From: Tenuibacillus multivorans
Lineage (GTDB): Bacteria; Bacillota; Bacilli; Bacillales; Alkalibacillaceae
Direction: 5' to 3'
Length of the DNA stretch: 64,000 nt
Assembly: GCF_900103915.1 (NCBI RefSeq)
Contig: NZ_FNIG01000004.1
Span: 62,001-126,000, forward strand
The notes below the pieces were generated by a model. The model made no database searches and had not been told where the DNA came from. It was given only the letters and a program-made list of their open reading frames with translations. Position numbers and translations under genes: made by a program. Shown here piece by piece: positions 51,221-58,994 of the stretch; the first letter of the stretch is position 1, and each line of letters starts with the position of its first letter.

Positions 51221-51601
51221 TTAACCTTCCATCATTTTTAGGTAGGGAATCTTTTTACCATTAACAATCGCAATATATGCCTGTGTATCTGTGTCATATA
51301 TTTTCGTGCCGACGGGTAATACATTAGCCGAGCCATCTTCAAATTCACTAGCCTGTTCCGTTTGATTTGTGATTTCACCTATTTCCTCACCTAAAGTATA
51401 GTTTAGTTTCAGGACCCAACTAACGTCCGATGCATAGGAAAAAACATATCCATCGAGAAAAAATATATCTGCACCATTGTTATTTAAATAATCTTCGGGA
51501 ATAGGGTTGGTAATGGGTTTTTGACTATTATTGTTGTTGTCATCAATATTACAGCCCCCTAAAAAAGATAATAGTATGATTAATGGTAAAAATGTTTTCA
51601 T
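51221..51601 (-). CDS. Small lipoprotein, unknown function
   Basis: A 126-residue lipoprotein with lipobox FLGGCN (Cys at residue 17), an Asn-rich linker and a beta-rich domain containing ADIFFLDGYVFSYASDVSWVL and VGTKIYDTDTQAYIAIVNGKKIPYLK. The latter resembles the repeats of some Bacillus extracytoplasmic domains of unknown role. ATG after GGGAGGAATTT. Single gene. Confidence 0.7.
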   Translation of the reverse strand: MKTFLPLIILLSFLGGCNIDDNNNNSQKPITNPIPEDYLNNNGADIFFLDGYVFSYASDVSWVLKLNYTLGEEIGEITNQTEQASEFEDGSANVLPVGTKIYDTDTQAYIAIVNGKKIPYLKMMEG

Positions 51602-51700
51602 CTAAATTCCTCCCGAAAATCATAACTCAATCACGATTTCTATAATAGATTAAAAAATCTGTCCACTGATCATTCTCGAGTGAAAATTTTTCTCGAACCA

Positions 51701-52093
51701 TTATCTTCTTTGCCATACTCCACCAGAACTTCGTGTAAAACCATTTCGTTTATAAAAATTAGTATTCTCACGTTCAAAGGTTACGGTGACAATTTCTAAT
51801 CCAAATCGTTCGGCTTCATTTAATAATTCAGTTACCAATGCACTTCCGATACCTTGGCCTTGGTAGTCTGGATGAACAATAATATCTTCCATATAGCCAT
51901 GTTCGAGTACCATCCCACAAACATAACCAAAGGCGATTAATTTATTGTTTTCGTTCCTGGCACCTGCCCAAAAGTTACAGCGTTCAAATAAGGCTGGGTA
52001 ATCCTGTGGACGACCGCCCCAACCGACTAATTCTCTTAATTCAGGTACTTCGTGATTAGATATAGGCCTATTAATTATGATTTTGTGTTTCAT
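51701..52093 (-). CDS. GNAT family N-acetyltransferase
   Basis: A 130-residue GNAT with the acetyl-CoA loop in IIVHPDYQGQGIGSALVTELL and the C-terminal TNFYKRNGF segment. The N-terminal part (VPELRELVGWGGRP) fits a common Bacillus subfamily annotated as GNAT of unknown substrate. ATG 52093 follows AAGGAGAAT. Confidence 0.88.
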   Translation of the reverse strand: MKHKIIINRPISNHEVPELRELVGWGGRPQDYPALFERCNFWAGARNENNKLIAFGYVCGMVLEHGYMEDIIVHPDYQGQGIGSALVTELLNEAERFGLEIVTVTFERENTNFYKRNGFTRSSGGVWQRR

Positions 52094-52205
52094 TTTATTC
52101 TCCTTATATAAATGTGTTTATTTACCTTTTTCTACAGGATATGAAGGTTTTCCTTTTCATAACTAATTGTTCATTGGGTGAAGATATTATAAAAGGGTGA
52201 AAATC

Positions 52206-52579
52206 ATGAAACGAATAATTTTTATCTTAATGATACTCATTTCTATGAATGCAAATTCTGTGGTAGCAGATAATCAATCAGATTATGAGAAAACCATTCT
52301 GTCATTAATGTGGCATCATATTGATCATGCTGTTCAAGCCTATTACGAGACAGAAGGAATCGATGGGGTTCAATTTCATCAGGAGATTTACGAATGACCA
52401 ATCATCGTTCATTTGTCATCATCATTGAAATCGATTCGTTTGTTGGCGCTCATAACACGATTGGGACGGACGAGCTTAAATTTGTCCGAAAAGATGACGT
52501 ACAGCTCATAAATTATAAACATACACCATCTCCAAATAAAGAGAAAATATTAGAATTTATAAATAGAAAAAGTTCCTGA
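52206..52579 (+). pseudogene. DUF3888-like secreted protein, split by a frameshift
   Basis: The first frame (63 residues from ATG 52206 after AAAGGGTG) has a signal peptide (residues 1-20) and DYEKTILSLMWHHIDHAVQAYY; the second, overlapping by ATGA at 52394, reads NHRSFVIIIEIDSFVGAHNT and DVQLINYKH. Together they give the order and length of a DUF3888 protein (helix, then beta strands with the F.GAHN motif). A single frame change near 52380-52395 explains the split. Re-initiation at the ATGA overlap could still give two pieces, so a functional split gene is a lesser possibility. Confidence 0.65.
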
Positions 52580-52703
52580 TTAAAAAACACCCGCAAGATT
52601 GCGAGTGAGTAATTAAAATATTATGACAATTTATATTAAACGAAAGGTGAAGGGATTCTTCAACCTTCCGTGCGTTTAGTTCATGTTTAAAAGTGAGTTA
52701 TGT

Positions 52704-52790
52704 TTATTTTTGTTTCTTGTTGAATTTTTGTTGTTTAATATATTGGTCGCGTAAATCTTTGATTCGTGTTGTTGTGCTGTAATCAAACAT
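52704..52790 (-). CDS. 28-residue protein of a small-protein family
   Basis: An ATG after TAGGAGGGATTTTAA encodes 28 residues beginning MFDYSTTTRIKDLRDQYI and ending KKQK. The D-L-R-x-x-Y-I-K-Q-Q stretch recurs in the two other tiny proteins of this region (53011-53172 and 57293-57406). A strong binding site and matching relatives support it as real. No function is known. Confidence 0.65.
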   Translation of the reverse strand: MFDYSTTTRIKDLRDQYIKQQKFNKKQK

Positions 52791-52931
52791 TTAAAATCCC
52801 TCCTAAGCTTTTTTGCATGGTAGGTTAAAAACTACCTGCAATTAACTTAACTTCGCCTCATACCTTGGCGAATTTTTACTCAAAGCCAAAAGTCATTATA
52901 TAACCCTTCCTGATGTCTGGCCTCCGTCTAA

Positions 52932-52940
52932 AGTCTGATT
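52932..52940 (-). promoter_or_regulatory. Third, imperfect copy of the AATCAGACT box
   Basis: The minus strand reads AATCAGACT, identical to the first half of the boxes at 53.2 and 57.5 kb. The second half is not conserved at the same distance: only an ATCAGG lies further downstream, about 26 nt away. It sits about 140 bases upstream of the 28-residue gene, and its role is uncertain. Confidence 0.3.
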
Positions 52941-53010
52941 TCTATTTGTTTAACGATTAGTTCACAATTCATTCACAGAAAGAGTATCGGGGGAGGCCAA
53001 TACTCTTTCA

Positions 53011-53172
53011 TTAGGCAAGTTTTCCTTGATGCTTTATGTTTAACACATGACGAAAGATGTGAATTAAACTATGATTACTCGGTTTAAAGCTTTTCATGTT
53101 TTGTTGTTGCTCTAGACATTCTTTTCTTACTTCTTCTAATCTCAAACGATTAGAATCATATAAATCATACAT
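53011..53172 (-). CDS. 53-residue protein of a small-protein family
   Basis: An ATG a few bases after GTGGGGGTAA encodes 53 residues beginning MYDLYDSNRLRLEEVRKECL and ending GKLA. E-V-R-x-x-C-L-E-Q-Q matches the motif of the 28- and 37-residue proteins nearby. A perfect terminator hairpin (AAGAGTAT pairing with ATACTCTT, about 52980-53009) follows. The conserved box AATCAGACT-N14-AATCAATCT lies 70 bases upstream of the start. Confidence 0.65.
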   Translation of the reverse strand: MYDLYDSNRLRLEEVRKECLEQQQNMKSFKPSNHSLIHIFRHVLNIKHQGKLA

Positions 53173-53241
53173 GAGATTACCCCCACTTGTTTTATTCCAC
53201 TCTTAGTTTACGTTGTGGCGGGGTTTTTAAAAACCGTATGA

Positions 53242-53273
53242 AGATTGATTCTGGCTCATGCTTGAGTCTGATT
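53242..53273 (-). promoter_or_regulatory. Box AATCAGACT-N14-AATCAATCT upstream of the 53-residue gene
   Basis: On the minus strand AATCAGACT (53265-53273) and AATCAATCT (53242-53250) are separated by 14 nt; the two AATCA cores are 23 nt apart, the distance expected between -35 and -10 elements with a 17-nt spacer. The start codon at 53172 lies about 70 nt downstream. The same box is found upstream of the 37-residue gene at 57.4 kb with an unrelated 14-nt spacer. Confidence 0.55.
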
Positions 53274-53320
53274 TTTGATTACGACTTTTGTGGAGATGGC
53301 TGGATAAGGCAAAATAAAGA

Positions 53321-53340
53321 AGGGTGAGTGGACTCACCCT
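53321..53340 (-). terminator. Terminator of floT
   Basis: AGGGTGAGTG and GACTCACCCT pair almost completely; on the minus strand TTCTTTATTTT follows. It lies 6 bases past the floT stop. Confidence 0.8.
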
Positions 53341-53345
53341 TCAAC

Positions 53346-54878
53346 TTATTCATTACGATTGGATTCTTTTTTAGTGTTCTCCTCTTCAAATTCATCTGGT
53401 TCTGATTCCATCGAAGAACGACTTGCCTCTTCCTTGATCACGGTATGCGTATTCCCACGATTGGCAAGGTCAGATAAAAGCTTAGAAATATCAATGCCAG
53501 TTAGGTCTTTTAATGGTTCTTGCACCTGTGCCATTGTGTTTGTGACTTGTTGACCGTAGGAATTAATACCATTTCCGCTGCCGCTATCGATGACTTTGAC
53601 TGAATCGATATTTGATAGTGGGTGAGAAATTTCTCTAGCGTAATCTGGTAGCATCTCTATTAGTTTCTCAGCAATGACAACGTCACCGTGCTCCGCAATC
53701 GCCTCTGCTAATTGACGTCTGGCCTCAGCTTCTGCTTCACCCTTCTCACGGATGACTTCAGCTTCGGCAAGACCTTGTTCGCGCTTGATTCTAGCATCGG
53801 TTTCACCGTCAATTTGTGATTTTCGTGCTTCAGCTTCAGCAATTTTCGTTGTTTCGTAGTAATCAGCATCGGCTTTAGCTTTACGTACTTTGGCTTCTTC
53901 TTCCTCAAGCTTAACGAGTCGTTCGCGTTCTAAATGTTTTAATCGTAAATCTTCTTCCTTTTCTTGAGCGACTAGCTTTAATTTTTCCTCTTGAACTTGC
54001 TTATCTAGTCGAGCCTTTTCTAATTGATAGGATTGTTCAGATTTAGCACGGGCACGTTCAGTTTCTTCTTTAATAGCCGCATCATTTAAGTCCTTCGTTT
54101 TCTTCGATTCAGCGATTTCTGATTGCCGCTCAAATTCTTCTTCCTTCGCTTCTTTGTCGTTGTTAGCTCGGTGAATTCTGGTTTCTTTATCAGCATCAGA
54201 TTCAGCTAATTCGGCACGTTTACGGGCTTCGGCAATTCGCGGACGGCCAAGATTATCTAAATAACCATTCTCTTCGTCAGCATCACGTAAGTCCTGCAAC
54301 CCAAGTGACGTGATCTTAAAGCCCATTTCATCTAATTGTTTTTGAGCAACCTCTGTCACTTGTCGGTTAAATTCTTCGCGATCTTCATTAATTTGTTCCA
54401 CGGACATTTTTGATAAAATAGCCCGCAGATTTGCGTTTAAGACTTCCGATATTTCGGCTTCTTGTTCTTTCGATTTCTTACCTAGGAACTGTTCTGCATA
54501 AAGGGCAATGCCTTTTAACGTATCTGCTACTTTAACCATAGCTACAGCATCTGCAACAATCGGCACCCCTTGTTTGGTGTAAACCTTAGGAGTGGTTAAT
54601 TTCAACTGGAACGCATTTAAATCAACTGGTGTAGCCGTTTGGTGCATTTTAAGTAAATGACCGCCACCACGAATAATTTTCATGGACCGGCCTTCATCGT
54701 CTGTGAAAATATTCGTTTCCTTTTCAGGGTTACCTAGCCTCGGACCAGCAATGATTAATGCTTCATTGGATTTTGCCGTTTTGTAACGGAACTTCATCCA
54801 AATCCACCAAATAAGCCCGATAATGGCTGCGACTATTAATACTGGAATTAAAATGGCTAAAAATGCTAAAAAACCCAT
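53346..54878 (-). CDS. floT: Flotillin-like protein FloT
   Basis: A 510-residue flotillin: N-terminal membrane hairpin (residues 4-27), SPFH/Band 7 domain (residues about 40-200) and a long Glu/Ala-rich coiled coil with EAEARRQLAEAIAEHGD near residue 410, then a C-terminal tail. FloT organises functional membrane microdomains. In Bacillus subtilis it is encoded with YuaF and YuaI; neither neighbour is present here. Start ATG 54878 follows GAGGGGGATATTT. Terminator just downstream. Confidence 0.92.
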   Translation of the reverse strand: MGFLAFLAILIPVLIVAAIIGLIWWIWMKFRYKTAKSNEALIIAGPRLGNPEKETNIFTDDEGRSMKIIRGGGHLLKMHQTATPVDLNAFQLKLTTPKVYTKQGVPIVADAVAMVKVADTLKGIALYAEQFLGKKSKEQEAEISEVLNANLRAILSKMSVEQINEDREEFNRQVTEVAQKQLDEMGFKITSLGLQDLRDADEENGYLDNLGRPRIAEARKRAELAESDADKETRIHRANNDKEAKEEEFERQSEIAESKKTKDLNDAAIKEETERARAKSEQSYQLEKARLDKQVQEEKLKLVAQEKEEDLRLKHLERERLVKLEEEEAKVRKAKADADYYETTKIAEAEARKSQIDGETDARIKREQGLAEAEVIREKGEAEAEARRQLAEAIAEHGDVVIAEKLIEMLPDYAREISHPLSNIDSVKVIDSGSGNGINSYGQQVTNTMAQVQEPLKDLTGIDISKLLSDLANRGNTHTVIKEEASRSSMESEPDEFEEENTKKESNRNE

Positions 54879-55091
54879 AAAAATATCCCCCTCATTAATT
54901 TATTTAACTCCCTTTAAAAAAGTCCAGACTAGAAATCCTCTTAAAAAAGGAGGTTAATTTACATTCCTAGGTATATTTGAAAACTAAATACTACCCCTTA
55001 TAACCTATTAGAGATATTTTTTAAATATTAATTAGAAGGAAAAATTAATCTACAAAAAAAAGAGGAGTTATGTTAGTAGGTATAACTCCAC

Positions 55092-55271
55092 TTATCAACA
55101 ACTTATGCACATTATCCACATTTTTTTATATAACTAATCAACTTATCCACATGTTGTTAGCGATTATGTCAAAGCTATAAAAATTATCCAGACGTTTTCC
55201 ATAAACTATCCCCAAAAATTGTGGACTTGTCCCCAGCTATTCACAGGTTTATTCACAGGTTATGTGAATAT
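55092..55271. other. DnaA-box cluster (eight sites)
   Basis: Four sites fit TTATNCACA exactly: TTATGCACA 55103-55111, TTATCCACA 55112-55120 and 55143-55151, TTATTCACA 55249-55257. Four differ by one base: TTATCAACA 55092, TTATCCAGA 55184, CTATTCACA 55237 and the reverse-strand TGTGAATAT 55263. The first three occur at 9-11-nt steps; an AT-rich stretch follows at 55121-55140. No dnaA, dnaN or rpmH gene is near, so it is more likely a DnaA-titration or regulatory locus than oriC, though neither is proven. Confidence 0.75.
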
Positions 55272-55344
55272 CGACATTTTTCGAGATAAAACGATCATAT
55301 TTTTGCAGAGGTAAATAGAATTCAATGTGTATAACTTAGTGCCG

Positions 55345-55875
55345 TCAGACGTGGTATTCCTCCAAATACTCATCAAATTCTAAAACTTCTATCGTATTAG
55401 ACCAATGAAGAGCTGTACCAACGAAATCACGGATGTCGAGTCCCTTCATCTCGTAAGTGTTTTCATCATTAACTGTACCGGTAGCATCTTCTATAAACGT
55501 TACATCGTATCCTCGATCGAAACCCGATATAGCAGTGAACAAGCAACAAAACTCAGTATTAAATCCCGTGATATAGACATGATTAACCCCTAGTTTTTCT
55601 AAAAGATTGGATAAATCTGTTTGATAGAATGAACTTGGTGTCGTTTTTTCAACTATATGATCAGCGTAATGTTTTAAAGGTGAGTATAATTCCGACCCTT
55701 CAGAATGTCGGTATAGAGGACTATCTTTCACGTCATCAACATGTCGCATAAAGATAATGGGCTCACTATTCTTTTTAAAATCTTTCATGATGTGTTCTAT
55801 TTTCGATAGTTCGTCCGTAAAATCCTTAAAGTTTACAATACTTTTTTGTACATCAATGACTAGTAATGCTTTCAT
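55345..55875 (-). CDS. Isochorismatase-family cysteine hydrolase
   Basis: A 176-residue cysteine hydrolase with the isochorismatase fold: catalytic Asp in ALLVIDVQ, Lys in EKTTPSSFYQTDL and Cys in TGFNTEFCCLFTA (residue about 110), in the expected order. Family members hydrolyse nicotinamide or similar amides. ATG after GGGAGGAATTG. It is divergent from the DnaA-box cluster by about 70 bases and from the next gene on the other side. Confidence 0.88.
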   Translation of the reverse strand: MKALLVIDVQKSIVNFKDFTDELSKIEHIMKDFKKNSEPIIFMRHVDDVKDSPLYRHSEGSELYSPLKHYADHIVEKTTPSSFYQTDLSNLLEKLGVNHVYITGFNTEFCCLFTAISGFDRGYDVTFIEDATGTVNDENTYEMKGLDIRDFVGTALHWSNTIEVLEFDEYLEEYHV

Positions 55876-56018
55876 CTCAATTCCTCCCTTTTGGAGTTAC
55901 ACTTCTATAATTTTGAAATGTTATCCTGCAATATTTGTAGAAAACTGTTTTTAAAAAGGAATATCTATGATTTATCGTGAATTAAATCATTAAGACTTTA
56001 AAAGAGAGGAGCATGGTG

Positions 56019-56294
56019 ATGAAGTATTTTGCTGTATTTTTACCGATGAAGGATAAGGAAAAAAGTCAATCATACCGACCACAGCACCTGACTTTTTTAG
56101 AAAGGATGAAAGAGGAACAGAAAGTGTTAATGTATGGTCGTTTTCCAGATGGGGCAGGAGGGCTTGTTATATACCGTGCAAAAGACATGGATGAAGCTAT
56201 CTCCCATCTTAAAAAAGATCCATTTGTTCAAGTTGGGGCACGTGATTGGGAGATTCATGAATGGGAATTAGTTTCTGAGTATGAGTTCGATTAA
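56019..56294 (+). CDS. YciI family protein
   Basis: A 91-residue YciI-like protein: KYFAVFLPMKDKEKSQSYRPQHLTFLERMKEE and FPDGAGGLVIYRAKDMDEAISHLKKDPFV are characteristic of the family (ferredoxin-like fold, conserved His in RPQHL). Function unknown, often near peroxide or chloride chemistry genes. It lies 12 bases before the dehydrogenase gene and is probably co-transcribed. ATG 56019 is at better distance from GAGAGGAG than ATG 56013. Confidence 0.85.
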   Translation: MKYFAVFLPMKDKEKSQSYRPQHLTFLERMKEEQKVLMYGRFPDGAGGLVIYRAKDMDEAISHLKKDPFVQVGARDWEIHEWELVSEYEFD

Positions 56295-56306
56295 AGGAGT
56301 GATTCA

Positions 56307-57182
56307 ATGAAAATTGGTTTTATCGGATTAGGCATTATGGGTAAGCCGATGTGCAAAAACTTAATTAAAGCTGGGTATGATGTCGTGGTATCAAGCTCGA
56401 AATCTGCGACAAATGATGAAATGAAGAAAGCGGGAGCTGAGGTGGTTTCTTCCTATAGTGATTTAGCGTCTCAAGTAGATGTTGTCATTACAATACTTCC
56501 GAATTCACCTGAAGTAAAGGATGTTATTTTTGGTGAAAATGGAATAGCAGATGATTTAAAAACAGGTGCAACGGTTATTGATATGAGTTCAATCGCCCCG
56601 TTAGCCAGTCAAGAGGTATCTGAAGCATTACACAATCGGGAAATATCTTTTATGGATGCACCGGTAAGCGGTGGTGAGCCAAAGGCGATTGATGGCACAG
56701 TGTCTGTGATGGTGGGAAGTGATTTGGAAACATTTAATCGCTGTAAACCGATTCTTGATACAATGGCCGGCTCAGTGGTAAGGGTTGGTGACGTAGGTGC
56801 TGGAAACTCAACGAAGCTAGCCAATCAAATCATCGTTGCTCTTAATATAGCCGCTGTGTCCGAGGCATTTGTTTTAGCTAATAAGATGGGTGTCGATCTC
56901 GGGTTAATGCATGAAGCAATTCGGGGTGGACTTGCAGGTAGCACGGTTCTTGATGCGAAAGGACCAATGATGATTGATCGCAACTTCGAGCCCGGTTTTA
57001 AAATAGATTTACATTTGAAGGATTTAAATAATGTGATGGAGACAGCTAATGAATTAGATGTTTCTTTACCTTTAACCAACTCCATGCAAAAAGCTTTGGA
57101 GAAACTAACAACTGAAGGTTATGGTCACGAGGACCATTCGGGGATTTTGCGATACTTTGAAGATATGAATCGAACGGAATAA
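56307..57182 (+). CDS. Beta-hydroxyacid dehydrogenase (2-hydroxy-3-oxopropionate reductase-like)
   Basis: A 291-residue NAD(P)-dependent dehydrogenase: GFIGLGIMGKPMCKNLIKAGYD is the nucleotide-binding motif with the GLGxMG signature, DAPVSGGEPKAIDGTVSVMVGG-like substrate loop follows at residue 118 (MDAPVSGG), and GAGNSTKLANQIIVALNIAA carries the catalytic Lys. It may reduce tartronate semialdehyde, methylmalonate semialdehyde or a related acid. It follows the YciI gene directly. A perfect terminator follows. Confidence 0.9.
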   Translation: MKIGFIGLGIMGKPMCKNLIKAGYDVVVSSSKSATNDEMKKAGAEVVSSYSDLASQVDVVITILPNSPEVKDVIFGENGIADDLKTGATVIDMSSIAPLASQEVSEALHNREISFMDAPVSGGEPKAIDGTVSVMVGSDLETFNRCKPILDTMAGSVVRVGDVGAGNSTKLANQIIVALNIAAVSEAFVLANKMGVDLGLMHEAIRGGLAGSTVLDAKGPMMIDRNFEPGFKIDLHLKDLNNVMETANELDVSLPLTNSMQKALEKLTTEGYGHEDHSGILRYFEDMNRTE

Positions 57183-57184
57183 CA

Positions 57185-57224
57185 AAAGAACCTTCAACTC
57201 TACTTGATAGTTGAAGGTTCTTTC
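57185..57224 (+). terminator. Rho-independent terminator
   Basis: AAAGAACCTTCAACT and AGTTGAAGGTTCTTT form a perfect 15-bp stem with a 9-base loop. Confidence 0.93.
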
Positions 57225-57292
57225 ACGTTTGATCTCCGACTATTAAAATCACTTCTTATACTCCTTTCGAATTAGAATCACCTCCCTTTCGA

Positions 57293-57406
57293 TTAGTTAG
57301 AAGCTTTTCGTCGTCGTGCTTCTTGTGCTTGTTCTTGTTGTTCCAGGTATTTCTTTTGTAAATCCTTGTACAATACACTGTGTAGTTGATTTTCGAATAA
57401 ATACAT
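57293..57406 (-). CDS. 37-residue protein of a small-protein family
   Basis: An ATG 6 bases after AAGGAGGTGA encodes 37 residues beginning MYLFENQLHSVLYKDLQKKY; the following L-E-Q-Q stretch matches the other two tiny genes of this region, and the tail is basic (EARRRKASN). A conserved box AATCAGACT-N14-AATCAACCT lies 67 bases upstream. Both the strong binding site and the relatives indicate a real gene. Confidence 0.7.
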   Translation of the reverse strand: MYLFENQLHSVLYKDLQKKYLEQQEQAQEARRRKASN

Positions 57407-57472
57407 GTTTTATCACCTCCTTGTTATCTATTAATAGTTTATATTTCAAAACGACTCTACTAAACGGGATAC

Positions 57473-57504
57473 AGGTTGATTTTAGTTCATTCCCCAGTCT
57501 GATT
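57473..57504 (-). promoter_or_regulatory. Box AATCAGACT-N14-AATCAACCT upstream of the 37-residue gene
   Basis: On the minus strand AATCAGACT (57496-57504) and AATCAACCT (57473-57481) are separated by 14 nt of sequence unrelated to the spacer of the 53.2-kb copy, with 23 nt between the AATCA cores. The start codon lies 67 nt downstream. Seventeen of eighteen box positions match the other copy. The orphan sigma factor gene ends about 40 bases away. Confidence 0.55.
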
Positions 57505-57531
57505 TTGTTCTCAGTCCTCAACATAAAAAAA

Positions 57532-57553
57532 CGACCGACATCTAGTCGGTCGG
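57532..57553 (-). terminator. Rho-independent terminator
   Basis: CGACCGACA pairs with TCGGTCG around TCTAG; TTTTTTATG follows on the minus strand. It lies at the 3' end of the sigma factor gene, overlapping its last codons. Confidence 0.8.
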
Positions 57554-58057
57554 AGTTAAATATGATTTTAAAATAGGGCGTAGCTTTCGTCTTACCTCTT
57601 TACCCCAACCTTTTACGGCATCAACGGTTGTATCTTGTTCTTCAGCTATTTCCTTTAATGACATTCCTTCTACAACTTTCTTCTTCACATAGATCTGCTG
57701 TTTTGCAGTAAGGGGTTCATAAACTATTTTCCAAAAGTCAGGGTCGTAATTATCTATCAATTGATTGTGTCCGGGAACTTCCATATATTCTGAGGTCGTT
57801 TCATGTTTAATAATGCGACTATTTTTACGAATTAAATCAATTAAACGACTCTTAATGGTAATGTAAGTAACTTGGGGGAAATAGTCCCGACCACTATACT
57901 TTTGATATGATTCCCAGAGTGCGATGAGTCCAGCTTGGTAAAATTCCCCGTCACGATCATGGATGTTTAGTTTCTGAATGAGGTTATAAATCATGCCTTC
58001 GTATTGGTTTGCGACTTGTCTAAACTCATGCGCTTGATCATTTTTAGCATCCCGCAC
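57542..58057 (-). CDS. Orphan sigma-70-family factor (SigH/ComX-like)
   Basis: A 171-residue protein with sigma region 2 (YEGMIYNLIQKLNIHDRDGEFYQAGLIALWESYQKY, residues 18-55) and region 4 (LTAKQQIYVKKKVVEGMSLKEIAEEQDTTVDAVKGWGKE, residues 117-158). It resembles the short SigH/ComX-type factors of Bacillaceae. No anti-sigma gene is adjacent. GTG start follows TAGGGGGA. The 37-residue gene follows after a terminator and carries a box that could be its target, which is inference. Confidence 0.82.
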   Translation of the reverse strand: MRDAKNDQAHEFRQVANQYEGMIYNLIQKLNIHDRDGEFYQAGLIALWESYQKYSGRDYFPQVTYITIKSRLIDLIRKNSRIIKHETTSEYMEVPGHNQLIDNYDPDFWKIVYEPLTAKQQIYVKKKVVEGMSLKEIAEEQDTTVDAVKGWGKEVRRKLRPILKSYLTPTD

Positions 58058-58330
58058 GGCAGTATCCCCCTATTCCTAGCTTAAGAATAATCATAAGTGG
58101 AAAAGCTGTCTATTGAGAAAATTGAATATTCTAAGGTGAAAATTGCTCCGAATGACTAAAATACGTCTAAAAATTTAATTTTCCTATCTATTACTAAAAT
58201 CGAAATAGTAGTAGAAAAGGGGGGGTTATTTTCCAAATAAATTGATCAAATTTTTAAAATGAAACACTTGCTTATGGTACACTCGTTTCTTATGATAGAA
58301 ACTATGATTAAAACAACAGGAGTGAGAGCT

Positions 58331-58906
58331 ATGGGACAAACTTTAAAAGTAGTAGGAATTAGTGGAAGCCTTCGAAAAGATTCCGTTAACAAGAAATTAC
58401 TTGATTTTGTTGCAACGCAGTTCCCTAATGAAGTTGAATATAAATATGTTGACTATTCCGAAGTACCACTATTTAATCAGGATACTGAAATGCCTATTCC
58501 AATTGGTGTAAAAGCCTTTAAAGAGCAGGTTGAAACCGCCGATATCGTCATTTTTGCAACACCTGAATATAATGGTTCGATTCCCGGTGTGTTGAAAAAT
58601 GGCATTGATTGGCTCACACGTCCAACAGGTCATAATTCACTAACTGGAAAAGTAGCTGGAATTATCGGAGCTTCACCTGGACAAGGTGGTACGATTAAAG
58701 CCCAATTACATTTGCGTGAAATTTTGAGTCATGTAAATATGGATGTACCGGGACAGCCGCGTGTGATGTGTAATTATATAAAAGATAAATTAACTGAGGA
58801 TGGAGATATCCAGTTAGAAGGTAAAGAATTAGAAAACGTTCAAAAATTAAACAAACGTTTGATTGAAATGGCGAAAGCCTTTAAAAAGGATGAAGTGACA
58901 GTGTAA
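58331..58906 (+). CDS. NADPH-dependent FMN reductase
   Basis: A 191-residue flavodoxin-fold reductase: VVGISGSLRKDSVNKKLL is the phosphate-binding loop, FATPEYNGSIPGVLKNGIDWLTRP carries the flavin-contact segment (PEYNGS..G.LKN..DW), and GASPGQGGTIKAQLHLREIL follows. Such enzymes reduce quinones, azo compounds or chromate. ATG 58331 follows AGGAGTGAG; the frame is open 24 codons further upstream without a binding site. Single gene. Confidence 0.9.
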   Translation: MGQTLKVVGISGSLRKDSVNKKLLDFVATQFPNEVEYKYVDYSEVPLFNQDTEMPIPIGVKAFKEQVETADIVIFATPEYNGSIPGVLKNGIDWLTRPTGHNSLTGKVAGIIGASPGQGGTIKAQLHLREILSHVNMDVPGQPRVMCNYIKDKLTEDGDIQLEGKELENVQKLNKRLIEMAKAFKKDEVTV

Positions 58907-58994
58907 GACAAAGACTCATCTTAGGTTATTACCATTTAGCATTAATAATCGTGTATACTAAGCTTGTATAGGTTTTTTATAAGAGGTGTTAATC

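Noticed and set aside
55092-55271. Chromosomal origin oriC
   Set aside because: No dnaA, dnaN, rpmH or gyrase genes and no clear DNA unwinding element; the flanking genes are unrelated to replication.
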